Shown one piece after another: positions 1 to 8,560 of a stretch of 64,000 nt of DNA. The position numbers and the translations under genes are program-made. Each line of letters starts with the position of its first letter. The stretch's first letter is position 1. This DNA is from Sphingobium sufflavum. GTDB taxonomy: Bacteria; Pseudomonadota; Alphaproteobacteria; Sphingomonadales; Sphingomonadaceae. The notes beneath the pieces are model-generated. The model searched no databases and was not told the origin of the DNA. It saw only the letters and a program-made list of their open reading frames with translations. The stretch spans positions 62,001-126,000 of the forward strand of contig NZ_JAJSSH010000005.1 of the NCBI RefSeq assembly GCF_021403115.1, given 5' to 3'.

Positions 1-447
1 ACGGATGCCTGGTCATTCGACGCGGATGAGCGGCTTGGCACAGAGGTTTTCGGTTCCGCCTCTCTTCTCGTCCGCGCAGAAAGGCTGGACGACATCCACC
101 ACCTCATCGCGGGGCTGGAGGGCCAGTTGACCATCGCCATCCACATGGCGGACTCGGACAGGGATGCGGTCGCCGCGATCCTCCCTCTGCTGGAGACGAA
201 GGCGGGGCGTATCCTCTTCAACGGCTTCGGTACGGGTGTCGAGGTGTCCCATGCGATGGTGCATGGGGGGCCATTCCCCGCCACCTCCGATGGGCGCAGC
301 ACCTCAGTCGGCAGCCTGGCGATCAAGCGTTTCCTGCGGCTGCTCTGCTATCAGGACATGCCCGTCGACCTTCTGCCCGAACCCTTGCGCGACGATAATC
401 CCCTGGCGCTGTGGCGCATGACGGATGGAGCGATGGGCCGGGCATAA
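1..447 (+). CDS. Aldehyde dehydrogenase (NADP+), C-terminal part
   Basis: The reading frame is open from the first base and ends in TAA, so only about the last 148 residues are present. The segment [14 protein letters not shown], then [39 protein letters not shown] and [16 protein letters not shown], is typical of the C-terminal third of the 2,5-dioxovalerate (alpha-ketoglutarate semialdehyde) dehydrogenase group. Members oxidise the semialdehyde to 2-oxoglutarate with NADP+ at the end of oxidative pentose or sugar-acid pathways in the cytoplasm. The catalytic Cys and the cofactor-binding fold lie upstream of the window, so exact substrate and operon cannot be judged. Family call is strong, substrate is inference. 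Confidence 0.9.
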   Translation, partial: TDAWSFDADERLGTEVFGSASLLVRAERLDDIHHLIAGLEGQLTIAIHMADSDRDAVAAILPLLETKAGRILFNGFGTGVEVSHAMVHGGPFPATSDGRSTSVGSLAIKRFLRLLCYQDMPVDLLPEPLRDDNPLALWRMTDGAMGRA

Positions 448-524
448 AACAAAGAGGAAGGGATGGCGGATCGTGCGGACGTCGCCATCCCTCCTCGTCA
501 ACGGGCAGACTTGAGAGAGAAGAC

Positions 525-761
525 ATGACACAGGAAAAACGGGATGCAATGCCGCCCAAGGGCTGTGACTATTTCGGCAAGGAAATAGTGGATCGCATGA
601 TCCATCATGTCGACAAACGGACGGATTCGTCGCTCACCCATCACCTCGGCATCAGCTACAACACCTGGCGAAAATTGCTGAATGGCGAGCCTGTCAGAAT
701 TTCACTGGCGAACAGGCTGAAAGCTCGCCTCGACCTTCTCGAACAACGGCAACGTCCCTGA
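525..761 (+). CDS. Small HTH-like hypothetical protein (78 aa)
   Basis: The gene starts at ATG 525 behind a purine-rich GAGAGAGAAG stretch, 77 bp after the aldehyde dehydrogenase stop. The central part, TDSSLTHHLGISYNTWRKLL followed by NGEPVRISLANRLKARL, looks like the recognition helices of an XRE/Cro-type helix-turn-helix: a helix, a GIS turn, then a helix with W and R/K. There is no signal peptide or membrane segment. I do not recognise a named family. It may be a compact DNA-binding protein linked to the preceding catabolic gene, but that is inference. An in-frame upstream ATG at 411 overlaps the dehydrogenase and is less likely to be the start. Confidence 0.6.
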   Translation: MTQEKRDAMPPKGCDYFGKEIVDRMIHHVDKRTDSSLTHHLGISYNTWRKLLNGEPVRISLANRLKARLDLLEQRQRP

Positions 762-1330
762 AAGCCCAAGGCGATGTTACCGAGCCGACATGCTATGAAG
801 CGAAATGACGCATCCATAACTTCGACCCCGCGTCGAAATCCCATATATCCGCTCGCAGCCGGGCAGGGCCGGCGGCCTTCATTCCCCCTGTCGTTCGACC
901 GATCGAGAATAAAGCGCGAACCCAGAAGCTTATCGATGGATGCCGATACCTCCAGTTAAGGTGCAACCATAGGTCGCGGTTACGACACAGCCGCAGTTCG
1001 CTCCCCATTGTGGTCCAAGGGAGGAGCAGCTTGATGTCATCAGCGATGCCGGGCTGCTCCAGTGGCTCAAATAGCCACGAAACAACGTCGATCGATCAGA
1101 GCCAGTATGCGACCATGGCCGGCACCCTTCCGCTTGAAGCCCGGCTCCTCGCTGCATCTTTCCGGGCTTGACGCGCCATGCCACTTTTTTGCATCGCTCA
1201 TCGGGGGTTCACCTCACGACCCTGCTTCTGCCACAATCCCCGTGCAGGTTGACCTATCGTTACCGGCACCCTAACTGCCGCGCGGACAGGGATTAGTCAG
1301 TCGGACATCTGCCCAAGGGCCGGTGCGGAC
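762..1330. other. Intergenic stretch, no gene recognised
   Basis: About 570 bp without a convincing coding frame on either strand. The short open frames here have no recognisable protein motif or ribosome binding site, and the codon composition changes abruptly. The 3' part must hold the promoter of the deacetylase cluster. A TTGACC at about 1248 is a weak candidate -35, without a clear -10. Confidence 0.5.
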
Positions 1331-2095
1331 ATGTGGAATCGGATGAACTACCAGCGGCGCAAGCTCCTTTTGTCGATCCATGATGTGGGTCCAGCCTTCG
1401 CAGACGAAGTCGGTCGCCATGCCGACCGGCTCGCCGCGGCGGGCGTCGCGCATCGCTATGCGATGCTCGTTGTCCCCAACCACTGGGGAAAGGCGCCACT
1501 GATGGGCAGCGATTTCGGCACGAAGCTGCGCGACTGGGCATCCGCCGGGGTGGAGATGTTCGTGCATGGCTGGTTCCACCGTGACGAGGCGCGCCATGAC
1601 GGCGCCGCCGATCGCTTCCGGGCCAAGCATATGACGGCGGGCGAAGGTGAATTCCTGGGCCTGACCCGTACGGAGGCCGCGCGCCGCATGGCCGATGGCC
1701 GCAAGCTGATCGAGGACATCATCGGCCGCCCGGTCACGGGCTTCATCGCCCCCGCCTGGCTCTATGGCGACGGCGCGCGCGAGGCGCTTCGCGACAATGA
1801 TTTCGCTTTGGCAGAGGATCATATGCGCGTCTGGTCCCCCCGCAGCAACGCCGTGCTGGCACGCGGCCCGGTTATCACCTGGGCCAGCCGCAGCCGCGCG
1901 CGCATCGCTTCCTCTCTGTTCGCCGCCGGGGCCTTGCGCTGGGCGCTGAAGCCTGCCTCGGTCGTCCGTGTCGCGGTGCATCCGGGCGATGTCCATGTCG
2001 ACGCGCTGAACCGCAGCATCGACCGCACCATCCGCACCTTTACCCGATCGCATCGCCCCGCGCGCTATGCCGACTTGCTGGAGCGCGCCGCATGA
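1331..2095 (+). CDS. Polysaccharide deacetylase-family protein (DUF2334-like)
   Basis: A 254-residue protein opening with LLLSIHDVGP, the N-terminal Asp/His motif seen in DUF2334/NodB-type deacetylase folds, followed by MFVHGWFHRDE (second metal-binding His region) and TGFIAPAWLYGD. These enzymes remove acetyl groups from sugar chains or glycolipids with a divalent metal. No signal peptide is evident, so it probably acts at the cytoplasmic side. The start could also be the second Met at 1343. Its stop overlaps the next gene by 4 bp (ATGA), so it opens a coupled cluster with a membrane protein, a DUF2141 protein and a glycosyltransferase. Substrate unknown. Confidence 0.8.
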   Translation: MWNRMNYQRRKLLLSIHDVGPAFADEVGRHADRLAAAGVAHRYAMLVVPNHWGKAPLMGSDFGTKLRDWASAGVEMFVHGWFHRDEARHDGAADRFRAKHMTAGEGEFLGLTRTEAARRMADGRKLIEDIIGRPVTGFIAPAWLYGDGAREALRDNDFALAEDHMRVWSPRSNAVLARGPVITWASRSRARIASSLFAAGALRWALKPASVVRVAVHPGDVHVDALNRSIDRTIRTFTRSHRPARYADLLERAA

Positions 2096-3012
2096 GCGCC
2101 GAGACACCTGCCCCCCTCACCCCGGACATCGACCCTGCACCGTTGCAGGTCGCGTCGCGCAACTGGACGCGCTTCCTCGGCCCTACCATCTCTCTGCTGG
2201 TGCTGGCCGCCGTCGTGTACCAACTGCGGTTCCTCGACATTGGCGCGCTGTGGAAGCTGCTGCCGACCAGCATCGCCTTCTGGGCGGCTTTCCTCGTCGC
2301 CTATATGATTACGCCGCTGGCCGACTGGACGATCTTCCGGCGACTGTGGAACCTGCCCGCGCGCGGGATCGCCGCGCTGATGCGCAAGATGGTCACGAAC
2401 GACCTGCTGCTCGGCTATCTGGGCGAGGTGTCCTTCTACGCCTGGGCGCGGCGCAATGCGTCGATCACGGCGGCCCCATTCGGCGCGATCAAGGATGTCG
2501 CCATCCTGTCCGCACTGGCGGGCAATCTGGTGACGCTGGTGCTGGTGCTGCTGTGCTGGCCCTTCATGGGATTCCTGCATCGCAATGTGCAGGACAACAG
2601 CATCGAATATAGCATCCTGTTCGTGCTGGGCCTGTCGCTGGTCATCACCTTCTTCCGCAACCGGCTCTTCTCGCTGCCCGCGCGCGAACTGTGGATCGTC
2701 ACCGGCATCCATATGGTCCGCATCCTCGTCAGCCTGATCCTGACGGCCTATATGTGGTACTGCCTGATGCCGGACATCGACCTGGTCTGGCTCCTGCTGC
2801 TCAACACCATGCGGCTGCTGCTGTCGCGCCTGCCTTTCGTCCCGAACAAGGATCTGGCGTTTGCCGCGCTGGCGGCCTTCTTTGTCGGGCATGACAATGT
2901 TCTGGTCACGGCGATGACGCTGATGGCCAGCATCTCGCTTGCCGCCCATCTTCTGGTCGGCGCTGTTTTGGGGGCAATGGATCTGGTCACGGAAGGACGA
3001 AACGAGACATGA
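2092..3012 (+). CDS. Multi-pass inner-membrane protein, unknown function
   Basis: A 306-residue protein with a polar N-terminus and then about seven or eight hydrophobic segments (for example near residues 32-48, 60-78, 143-163, 175-190, 206-225 and 275-295). The pattern recalls the lysylphosphatidylglycerol synthase/flippase-type membrane domain, but no soluble transferase domain follows. It overlaps the deacetylase upstream and the DUF2141 gene downstream by 4 bp each, so all are translationally coupled. A role in moving or displaying a glycolipid made by the neighbours is plausible but inferred. No catalytic motif is evident. Confidence 0.75.
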   Translation: MSAETPAPLTPDIDPAPLQVASRNWTRFLGPTISLLVLAAVVYQLRFLDIGALWKLLPTSIAFWAAFLVAYMITPLADWTIFRRLWNLPARGIAALMRKMVTNDLLLGYLGEVSFYAWARRNASITAAPFGAIKDVAILSALAGNLVTLVLVLLCWPFMGFLHRNVQDNSIEYSILFVLGLSLVITFFRNRLFSLPARELWIVTGIHMVRILVSLILTAYMWYCLMPDIDLVWLLLLNTMRLLLSRLPFVPNKDLAFAALAAFFVGHDNVLVTAMTLMASISLAAHLLVGAVLGAMDLVTEGRNET

Positions 3013-3509
3013 TGTCGTTACTGATGCTTGCCGCCACCATCGCCAGCTCGCCGGACCTCGGCAAGGCGGAAGGGCAGTGCCGCGCGAATGAGGCTGGCCC
3101 GGCCTTTCTGGTCGACGTGACCGGCCTGAAGGATCGCAAGGGCAATCTGAAGCTGGAACTCTATCCGGCCAACGATCAGGATTTCCTGGCAGACGACAAT
3201 ATCCTGCTGATGGCGGGCAAGGCGTTCCGCCGGGTCGAGATGGAGGTGCCCAAGTCCGGCGCTGTCCAGATGTGCATCCGCGCGCCCGCAGCGGGCACCT
3301 ATGCGCTCAGCCTGCTCCATGACCGCGATTCCAACCGCAAGATGGGCCTGTCGATCGACGGAATCGGCTTCCCCAGCAACCCCAAGCTGTGCTGGGGCCA
3401 GCCCAAGTCCGGCGATGCAAAGGCAGTAGTGGGCAATGGCCCGACGCGCGTGGCGGTAACAATGCAGTATCGCCGTAACCTCGTCTGCTTCGGCCCGGTC
3501 AAGAACTGA
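3009..3509 (+). CDS. DUF2141 domain-containing exported protein
   Basis: A 166-residue protein with a short hydrophobic N-terminus (MMSLLMLAATIASS) compatible with export, followed by a DUF2141 beta-sandwich: FLVDVTGLKDRKGNLKLEL, an Arg-rich edge, APAAGTYALSLLHDRDSN and KMGLSIDGIGFPSNPK. The GTYALSLLHDRDSNRK-x-GLSIDGIGFPSN block is the family signature. Function is unknown for the family; it is usually periplasmic and often near sugar or lipid genes. It overlaps the membrane protein upstream by 4 bp and is 11 bp before the glycosyltransferase. Three Cys residues outside the leader could form a disulfide. Confidence 0.85.
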   Translation: MMSLLMLAATIASSPDLGKAEGQCRANEAGPAFLVDVTGLKDRKGNLKLELYPANDQDFLADDNILLMAGKAFRRVEMEVPKSGAVQMCIRAPAAGTYALSLLHDRDSNRKMGLSIDGIGFPSNPKLCWGQPKSGDAKAVVGNGPTRVAVTMQYRRNLVCFGPVKN

Positions 3510-3520
3510 TCGGCCGGTCC

Positions 3521-4726
3521 ATGCGGCCCATGCGGATCGTCGATGTCTGTGCCTTCTACACACCCGCCGGCGGTGGGGTGAAAACCTATGTCGAGCAAAA
3601 GCTGCGCGCGGCCGAACGCTTCGGGCATGAGGTCATCATCCTCGCCCCCGGCGACACGACGGGCACGGTCAGCAGCAGCCGCCACGGCACGGTGGAGACG
3701 CTGGCCGGACCCCGCTTTCCGCTCGACCGGCGCTATGGCTATTTCAATGACGAGAAGGCCCTGCACGCCCGGCTCGACGCGCTGGCGCCGGATCTGGTCG
3801 AGGCCAGCTCACCATGGGGCAGCGCGGCGATGGTCGCCCGCTGGCAAAGCCCCACGCCCCGCGCCCTCATCATGCACGCCGACCCGCTGTCCGCCTATGC
3901 CTATCGCTGGTTCTCGCCGGTGGCGAGCGAGGCGATGATCGACCGGGGGTTCGACTGGTACTGGCGGCACCTGCGCCGTCTCGACAAGAAATTTGACATC
4001 ATCGTCAGCGCCAGCCCCGGCCTGTCCGGCCGCCTGACCGCGGGCGGCCTGCACCGCGTCGCCACCATTCCCATGGGCGTGACCGGCGGCGTCTTCTCCC
4101 CCACCATGCGTGACACGGGCCTGCGCGAGCGGCTGCTGGAGCGGTGTGAACTGGGGCCGGACGCGCTCCTCCTGCTCGGCGTCGGTCGCCATGCACCGGA
4201 AAAGCGGTGGCCCATGGTCATCGAGGCCGTTACCGCCGCCAGCTACGACCGGCCCATCGGCCTGGTCATCATCGGCGACGGGCGGCATCAGGCGCGCGTG
4301 GTGAAGGCCGTGGCGCACAACCCCCACATCCATCTGATGGCGCCCACCAGCGACCGCGCCATGCTCGCCCGCCTCTACGCCAGCGCCGACGCGCTGGTCC
4401 ATGGGTGCGAGGCAGAGACGTTCGGCATGTGCGCGGCGGAGTCATTGGCCAGCGGTACGCCGATCATCGTTCCCGACTCAGGCGGCTCCTCCGACCAGTG
4501 CGGAGAGGGGATGGGCGAACATTATAAATCGCGTGACGGGGCCTCCATGGCCGATGCGATCCGGCGCTTCTCCGACAATGGCCGGGGCTATTATATGCCC
4601 GCGACAAAGGCCGCCGCCGCGACTGTGCGGACGGAGGAGGATCATTTCCGTTCGCTGTTCGCCGCCTATGAGGAGATATTGTCACGCCCGGCACTGGCCG
4701 AACCGCCCCTCCCTGCCCATGTTTGA
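3521..4726 (+). CDS. Glycosyltransferase family 4 (GT-B)
   Basis: A 401-residue GT-B enzyme. The N-terminal half has RIVDVCAFYTPAGGGVKTYV, the glycine-rich acceptor-side loop. The C-terminal half has LGVGRHAPEKRW (donor-side loop) and CEAETFGMCAAESLASGTP, the E-x7-E motif that holds the nucleotide sugar. It transfers a sugar from an NDP- or GDP-donor to a lipid or glycan acceptor in the cytoplasm. Start may be 3521 or the second ATG at 3530, since neither has a strong Shine-Dalgarno. It ends the four-gene cluster, whose composition suggests assembly and trimming of a surface glycolipid or polysaccharide. Donor and acceptor are unknown. Confidence 0.88.
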   Translation: MRPMRIVDVCAFYTPAGGGVKTYVEQKLRAAERFGHEVIILAPGDTTGTVSSSRHGTVETLAGPRFPLDRRYGYFNDEKALHARLDALAPDLVEASSPWGSAAMVARWQSPTPRALIMHADPLSAYAYRWFSPVASEAMIDRGFDWYWRHLRRLDKKFDIIVSASPGLSGRLTAGGLHRVATIPMGVTGGVFSPTMRDTGLRERLLERCELGPDALLLLGVGRHAPEKRWPMVIEAVTAASYDRPIGLVIIGDGRHQARVVKAVAHNPHIHLMAPTSDRAMLARLYASADALVHGCEAETFGMCAAESLASGTPIIVPDSGGSSDQCGEGMGEHYKSRDGASMADAIRRFSDNGRGYYMPATKAAAATVRTEEDHFRSLFAAYEEILSRPALAEPPLPAHV

Positions 4727-4796
4727 TATGATGCCTGATATGCCGCCTGATCCGGGGCCTGACATCCCCGCCAAACCGTGACCAAGGAATAGCGCC

Positions 4797-5324
4797 ATGC
4801 GTATCCTCCCTGCCGCCCTTCTGCCCCTTGCCGCCCTTGTCGCGCTCAGCGGCTGCGAGAAGGCACCGCTCTATGTCGATCAGGCGGTCGTCCGCCTCTC
4901 GCCCAACGCGGAATCGCCGTCCGCCGGTTACTTCACCGTCCATGCAGGCGCCGACCCCGTCACCCTGCGCGCCGTGACGTCGGAAGCCGCCGTGCGCGTC
5001 GAGATGCATGACAGCGTCGTGAAAAACGGGCTGATGACCATGCAGCAGATCGACCATGTCGATATTCCCGCCAAGGGCGTGTTGCGGTTCGAGCCGGGCG
5101 GTCGCCACCTGATGCTGTGGCAGGTCGATCCCTCAGTGGCACAAAGCGGCAAGGTGACGCTGACCCTGCTCTTCTCCAACGGCGACCGCATATTGGTGGA
5201 CGCCGCCGTGCAGAAAACCGGCGAAGCCGCGCCCGCCCCGGCTTCTGCCCATTCGAACGGCATGCAGGGTCATGACATGATGAAAGACCATGACATGGCC
5301 AATATGGGCAATATGGCCCACTGA
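4797..5324 (+). CDS. PCu(A)C-type copper chaperone lipoprotein
   Basis: A 175-residue protein with a lipoprotein signal ending in the lipobox LSGC (Cys about residue 20), preceded by AAGGAA as ribosome binding site. The mature part carries the PCu(A)C copper signature: VRVEMHDSVVKNGLMTMQ and GGRHLMLW, giving the H(M)-x10-M ... H-x-M ligand set. Family members bind Cu(I) in the periplasm and deliver it to the CuA site of cytochrome oxidase. The C-terminal tail has a run of Met/His pairs (HDMMKDHDMANMGNMAH), a likely extra copper-collecting segment. It stands alone between the glycosyltransferase and a convergent aminotransferase. Confidence 0.9.
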   Translation: MRILPAALLPLAALVALSGCEKAPLYVDQAVVRLSPNAESPSAGYFTVHAGADPVTLRAVTSEAAVRVEMHDSVVKNGLMTMQQIDHVDIPAKGVLRFEPGGRHLMLWQVDPSVAQSGKVTLTLLFSNGDRILVDAAVQKTGEAAPAPASAHSNGMQGHDMMKDHDMANMGNMAH

Positions 5325-5408
5325 CCGGCGCGGCCCTGTTTCCGCACCGGCGGGAGCAGGGCTAGCTATGGCTTTAGAGGCGCGCCCGATTTCGCCGCCG
5401 CACAAGCA

Positions 5409-6575
5409 TCAGCCCGTACCGTCGCGGCCCACAGCCTCCCGACCGAGCGCCTCCCGAAACACCGCCAGCCGCTCCACCGCTGCATCCAGCACGGCGTCGC
5501 CCTTGACAAAGCAGAGCCGCAGATAGCCGGTACTCGCCCGGTCGGCGTAGAAAGCCGCGCAGGGGATAGACGCCACCCCCGCCTCCCGCACCATCCGCTC
5601 CGCCAGAGCGGCGTCCTCCACTGGCAGGCCCGACGCCGCCAGATCGACGGTGACGAACCATGTGCCGCTGGCGGGCAACAGCCGATAGCCCGCCCGCTCC
5701 ATCCCCGTCACGAACCGCGCCTTGGCCCCGGCATAGATCGCCCGGTGCGCCCGATGCCAGTCCTCGTCCAGCGCTAGCCCCTCCGCCACCGCCCATTGCA
5801 GCGGCGTCGCAGTCGTGAAGGTCAGGAACTGGTGCTGGGCCGCAATCGCATCGGCCAGCGGTGGCGCGGCGCAGGCCCAGCCGACCTTCCACCCGGTGAG
5901 CGAGAATATCTTGCCCGCCGACCCGATCTTCACCGTCCGCCGCCGCAGCGCCTCGACCTGCATCGGCGCGACATGGGCGCTGCCGTCCAGCAGCATCGCC
6001 TCCCACACCTCATCGCAGATCAGGATGAGGTCATGGCGCTCACACAGCGCCCCCACCACCGCCAGTGTTGCCCTGTCGAGCAAGGTGCCAGTCGGATTAT
6101 TCGGCGTGTTGAGCACGAGCACCCGCGTGCGTGGCCCGATCGCCGCCTCCAGCGCGGCGATGGACAGGCTCCAGTCCGGCGGCGTCAGTTCCACCAGCCG
6201 CGCGACGCCGCCCGCCCGCCGCACCAGCGGCAGATAGGCGTCATAGAGCGGCTGGACGAGGATCACCTCATCGCCCGGCTGCACGAGCGCCAGAAAGCTG
6301 GCCGCCAGCGCCTCCGTCGCGCCCGACGTGACCACGACCTCCTCCGGCTGGAGGTCCAGCCCCTGCGTGCGCGCATAATAGTCCGCAATGGCGTGGCGCA
6401 GGTCGGGCAGGCCCCGCATCGGCGGATATTGGTTCGACCGCTGGGTCACCGCCCGCGCCGCCGCCGCGATCAACTCCGGCGGCTCCGGGAAGTCAGGATA
6501 GCCCTGCCCCAGATTGATCGCGCCCAGTTCCTGCGCCAAGCGCGACATGCGTTCAAAGATCGTCGTCGCTGCCAT
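5409..6575 (-). CDS. PLP-dependent aminotransferase, class I/II
   Basis: A 388-residue fold-type I transaminase. ATG 6575 is chosen because GGAGAA lies upstream and the homologous core begins at once (INLGQGYPDFPEPPEL); a longer frame to 6638 lacks this support. VVTSGATEALAA binds the cofactor phosphate, VLNTPNNPTG contains the substrate-facing Asn, ICDEVWE the pyridine-binding Asp, and SAGKIFSLTGWKVGW the Schiff-base Lys near residue 222. The GKxFSLTGWKxGW form is typical of methionine/kynurenine-type aminotransferases (YbdL, KAT). It acts in the cytoplasm on a hydrophobic or sulfur amino acid; the exact substrate is not decided by sequence. Confidence 0.88.
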   Translation of the reverse strand: MAATTIFERMSRLAQELGAINLGQGYPDFPEPPELIAAAARAVTQRSNQYPPMRGLPDLRHAIADYYARTQGLDLQPEEVVVTSGATEALAASFLALVQPGDEVILVQPLYDAYLPLVRRAGGVARLVELTPPDWSLSIAALEAAIGPRTRVLVLNTPNNPTGTLLDRATLAVVGALCERHDLILICDEVWEAMLLDGSAHVAPMQVEALRRRTVKIGSAGKIFSLTGWKVGWACAAPPLADAIAAQHQFLTFTTATPLQWAVAEGLALDEDWHRAHRAIYAGAKARFVTGMERAGYRLLPASGTWFVTVDLAASGLPVEDAALAERMVREAGVASIPCAAFYADRASTGYLRLCFVKGDAVLDAAVERLAVFREALGREAVGRDGTG

Positions 6576-6662
6576 GATTCGCGGTTCTCCGGGCGGAATG
6601 GGCCGCCCGTGTCTTAATCGCGCCCGAGCCGTCGGCAAGTCTCGCCGACGGTCATCCCTGCA

Positions 6663-7946
6663 TCAGGGTCGCTCGACCGCGACAGGCAGGGCGACCCCAG
6701 TTCCCTCTCCATCCCGCGCCGTCGGAGCAGGCCGCTGCGGCAGGCGAATACGGGGGACCACCAGCATAACCCCCACGGCCAACACCGCAAAGCTCAGGAA
6801 GATCGCGTCATAATTGCCCGTCAGGTCGAAGATCAGGCCAAAGATCGGGGGCGTGGACAGCAACGCGCACAAGGTCACGAAGCTCATCAACCCGCCGACC
6901 CGGCCCGCCGCGCCCGCGCCATAGACGCGCGGAATGAACAGCCCCTGCGTCGGCACCATCAGGCCGCCGAACAGGCCGATCAAGCCCACGCCGGTCGCAA
7001 TCACCGCATAGCCCATGTCGGCGCGGGTGAGCAGGATCGCGCCGGTCGCAAACCCCGCCAGACTGACGAACAACAGTGTCCGCATGTTCAGCCGGTCCGA
7101 CACCACCGCGAAGGAAAATTTCGCCACGAATCCGCAAGCGGAATAGATGGAGATCAGCAACGCCGCGACGGTTGGCTTGATCCCCTCGTCCAGCGCCAGC
7201 GGCACCAGGTTCGTGACCATGCCCTTCATCCCCGACAGCACCACCGCGAACACCAGCGCCGCGCACCAGAAGGTCGGATCGGCCAACACCTGCCGACTCG
7301 TCAGGACCGGCTGTGCCGCCAGCGCCCGCACCGCCTCCGGGTCCGGCTCCACCCCATCGGGATGCAGCCCGCGTTCTGCCGGGGTGTTGATGACCAGCGC
7401 CACCGCCGGGAAGGTCATCAGGCCGATAATCAGGCCGAGCAGGCGAAAGGCGTCACGCCATGAGAAAAAGTCGAGCAGACCCTGAATCAGTGGCGGAAAG
7501 AAAAAGCCGCCCAGCGCCACCCCGGTGATCGCAATGCCGATCGCCGCCCCGCGCCGCCGGACGAACCAGCGGGAGATCAGCACCGACGCCGCCATCGGCC
7601 CGATCAGCACATTCGCCGGGGCCATGAACAAGCCATAGACGATCAGCACCTGCGTGAAACTGGTGGCAAAGGACAACGCCACGAATCCGACGGACAGCAG
7701 CCCCGCCCCCAAGAACATCATCCCGCGCAGCGACCGGCGGTCCATCTGGCTGCCCAGAATCGGTGACAGAGCGCCGCCAACCATCGACATGATTGTCATC
7801 GCCAACATCAGCACCATGCGACTGGGCTGGAACTCCTTTGCCAGCGGCACCGCGACCACGCTGTACACCGACGCGATCATTGCTCCCGCCGCCAGCAGGA
7901 CCAGACAGGCACCCACCTGACGCCAGCCTATGATAAACTTCCTCAC
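6663..7946 (-). CDS. MFS transporter (monocarboxylate/oxalate-formate antiporter type)
   Basis: A 427-residue carrier with twelve predicted membrane helices. The GTG at 7946 is preferred: AGGCAGGAGAGGA sits just upstream and the first helix (VGACLVLLAAGAMIASVYS) follows within 10 residues; the longer frame to 8012 adds a polar leader without homology. The loop LGSQMDRRSLRGMMFLGA between helices 2 and 3 matches the MFS G-x3-D-R-x2-R signature, and a shorter copy occurs in the second half (VVSDRLNMR). General shape fits the oxalate/formate or monocarboxylate group. Substrate is not assignable. It is 87 bp upstream of the aminotransferase on the same strand, so the two may be co-expressed. Confidence 0.85.
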   Translation of the reverse strand: MRKFIIGWRQVGACLVLLAAGAMIASVYSVVAVPLAKEFQPSRMVLMLAMTIMSMVGGALSPILGSQMDRRSLRGMMFLGAGLLSVGFVALSFATSFTQVLIVYGLFMAPANVLIGPMAASVLISRWFVRRRGAAIGIAITGVALGGFFFPPLIQGLLDFFSWRDAFRLLGLIIGLMTFPAVALVINTPAERGLHPDGVEPDPEAVRALAAQPVLTSRQVLADPTFWCAALVFAVVLSGMKGMVTNLVPLALDEGIKPTVAALLISIYSACGFVAKFSFAVVSDRLNMRTLLFVSLAGFATGAILLTRADMGYAVIATGVGLIGLFGGLMVPTQGLFIPRVYGAGAAGRVGGLMSFVTLCALLSTPPIFGLIFDLTGNYDAIFLSFAVLAVGVMLVVPRIRLPQRPAPTARDGEGTGVALPVAVERP

Positions 7947-8363
7947 GGGCCGTCCTCTCCTGCCTCTTATGAAAGCGGCCTTATGACCCGAATCCCCCTT
8001 TTGGAAAAGCATGTCATATTCGGGAACGATAATTAGTCGCTGGGCGATGAGTTGGGCGGTTTACCTACGGCACGAAACGGACAGCATTTCCTGCGTTGAG
8101 GAGCAGACAGTCCCTCTTGTCCTGCAACGACAGGGCATCCCGCAAGGGCATGAGTCTGCCCGTCACTCCACACCCGATCCAGCGCAACGGTGATGATTGC
8201 GTTGCCGACCTTCCAATGACCACCAAGACATTATCCGGAAACGAGAGAATCGAGCCTGTCCGGCCCATAGCCTCAGCCGTACCCAACAGACCCCAAACAG
8301 CACAAAAGCCGCTGACCATTCCGGTGCAGCGGCGAAAGCCATTTCATAGCATGAAAAAGGAAT
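7947..8363. other. Intergenic stretch between MFS gene and tRNA-Ala
   Basis: About 417 bp. It must contain the promoter of the MFS gene on the minus strand. Open frames crossing it (one runs through the tRNA) show no protein signature or ribosome binding site. No repeat or RNA structure was recognised. Confidence 0.45.
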
Positions 8364-8439
8364 TGGTGGAGCCTAGCGGGATCGAACCGCTGACCTCCTG
8401 CATGCCATGCAGGCGCTCTCCCAGCTGAGCTAAGGCCCC
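8364..8439 (-). tRNA. tRNA-Ala (anticodon GGC)
   Basis: On the minus strand the 76-nt sequence begins GGGGCCTTAGCTCAG and ends GGCTCCACCA, with CCA encoded. The acceptor stem pairs GGGGCCT with AGGCTCC (one G-T wobble). The anticodon arm is CCTGC-ATGGCAT-GCAGG, giving anticodon GGC, and the T arm reads AGCGG-TTCGATC-CCGCT. All standard invariant positions are present. Confidence 0.96.
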
Positions 8440-8501
8440 ATCCATTCGTGCCGGTCTGGGTAGACCCGGCGGGTGAGGCGCTGCCATTAGTCAGCAGCGC
8501 C

Positions 8502-8522
8502 GAGGCTGGCAAGCCTCTTTTT
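8502..8522 (+). terminator. Terminator-like hairpin on the plus strand
   Basis: GAGGCT-GGCA-AGCCTC followed by TTTTT reads as a compact intrinsic terminator on the plus strand, although both flanking genes (tRNA-Ala and the FYDLN gene) lie on the minus strand. A further inverted pair GGCGCTG/CAGCGCC at 8477-8500 precedes it. It could end a small plus-strand RNA, or be incidental. Confidence 0.4.
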
Positions 8523-8556
8523 CCGCCATTCGCAAAAAACTTTGCAAATGGCGGAA
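8521..8556 (-). terminator. Long hairpin after the FYDLN gene
   Basis: TTCCGCCATT pairs with AATGGCGGAA, and after a single mismatch GCAAA pairs with TTTGC around a 4-nt loop, giving a 15-bp interrupted stem. It begins 5 bp past the stop of the FYDLN gene, so it most likely terminates or stabilises that transcript, although no U-tract follows on the minus strand. Confidence 0.5.
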
Positions 8557-8560
8557 ATTC

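Noticed and set aside
4719-4781. 20-residue frame rich in Met/Pro/Asp before the copper chaperone
   Set aside because: Starts inside the glycosyltransferase gene and lacks a ribosome binding site. Could be looked at by ribosome profiling only.
8096-8428. 110-codon frame running into tRNA-Ala
   Set aside because: Runs through a tRNA gene, with no homology.
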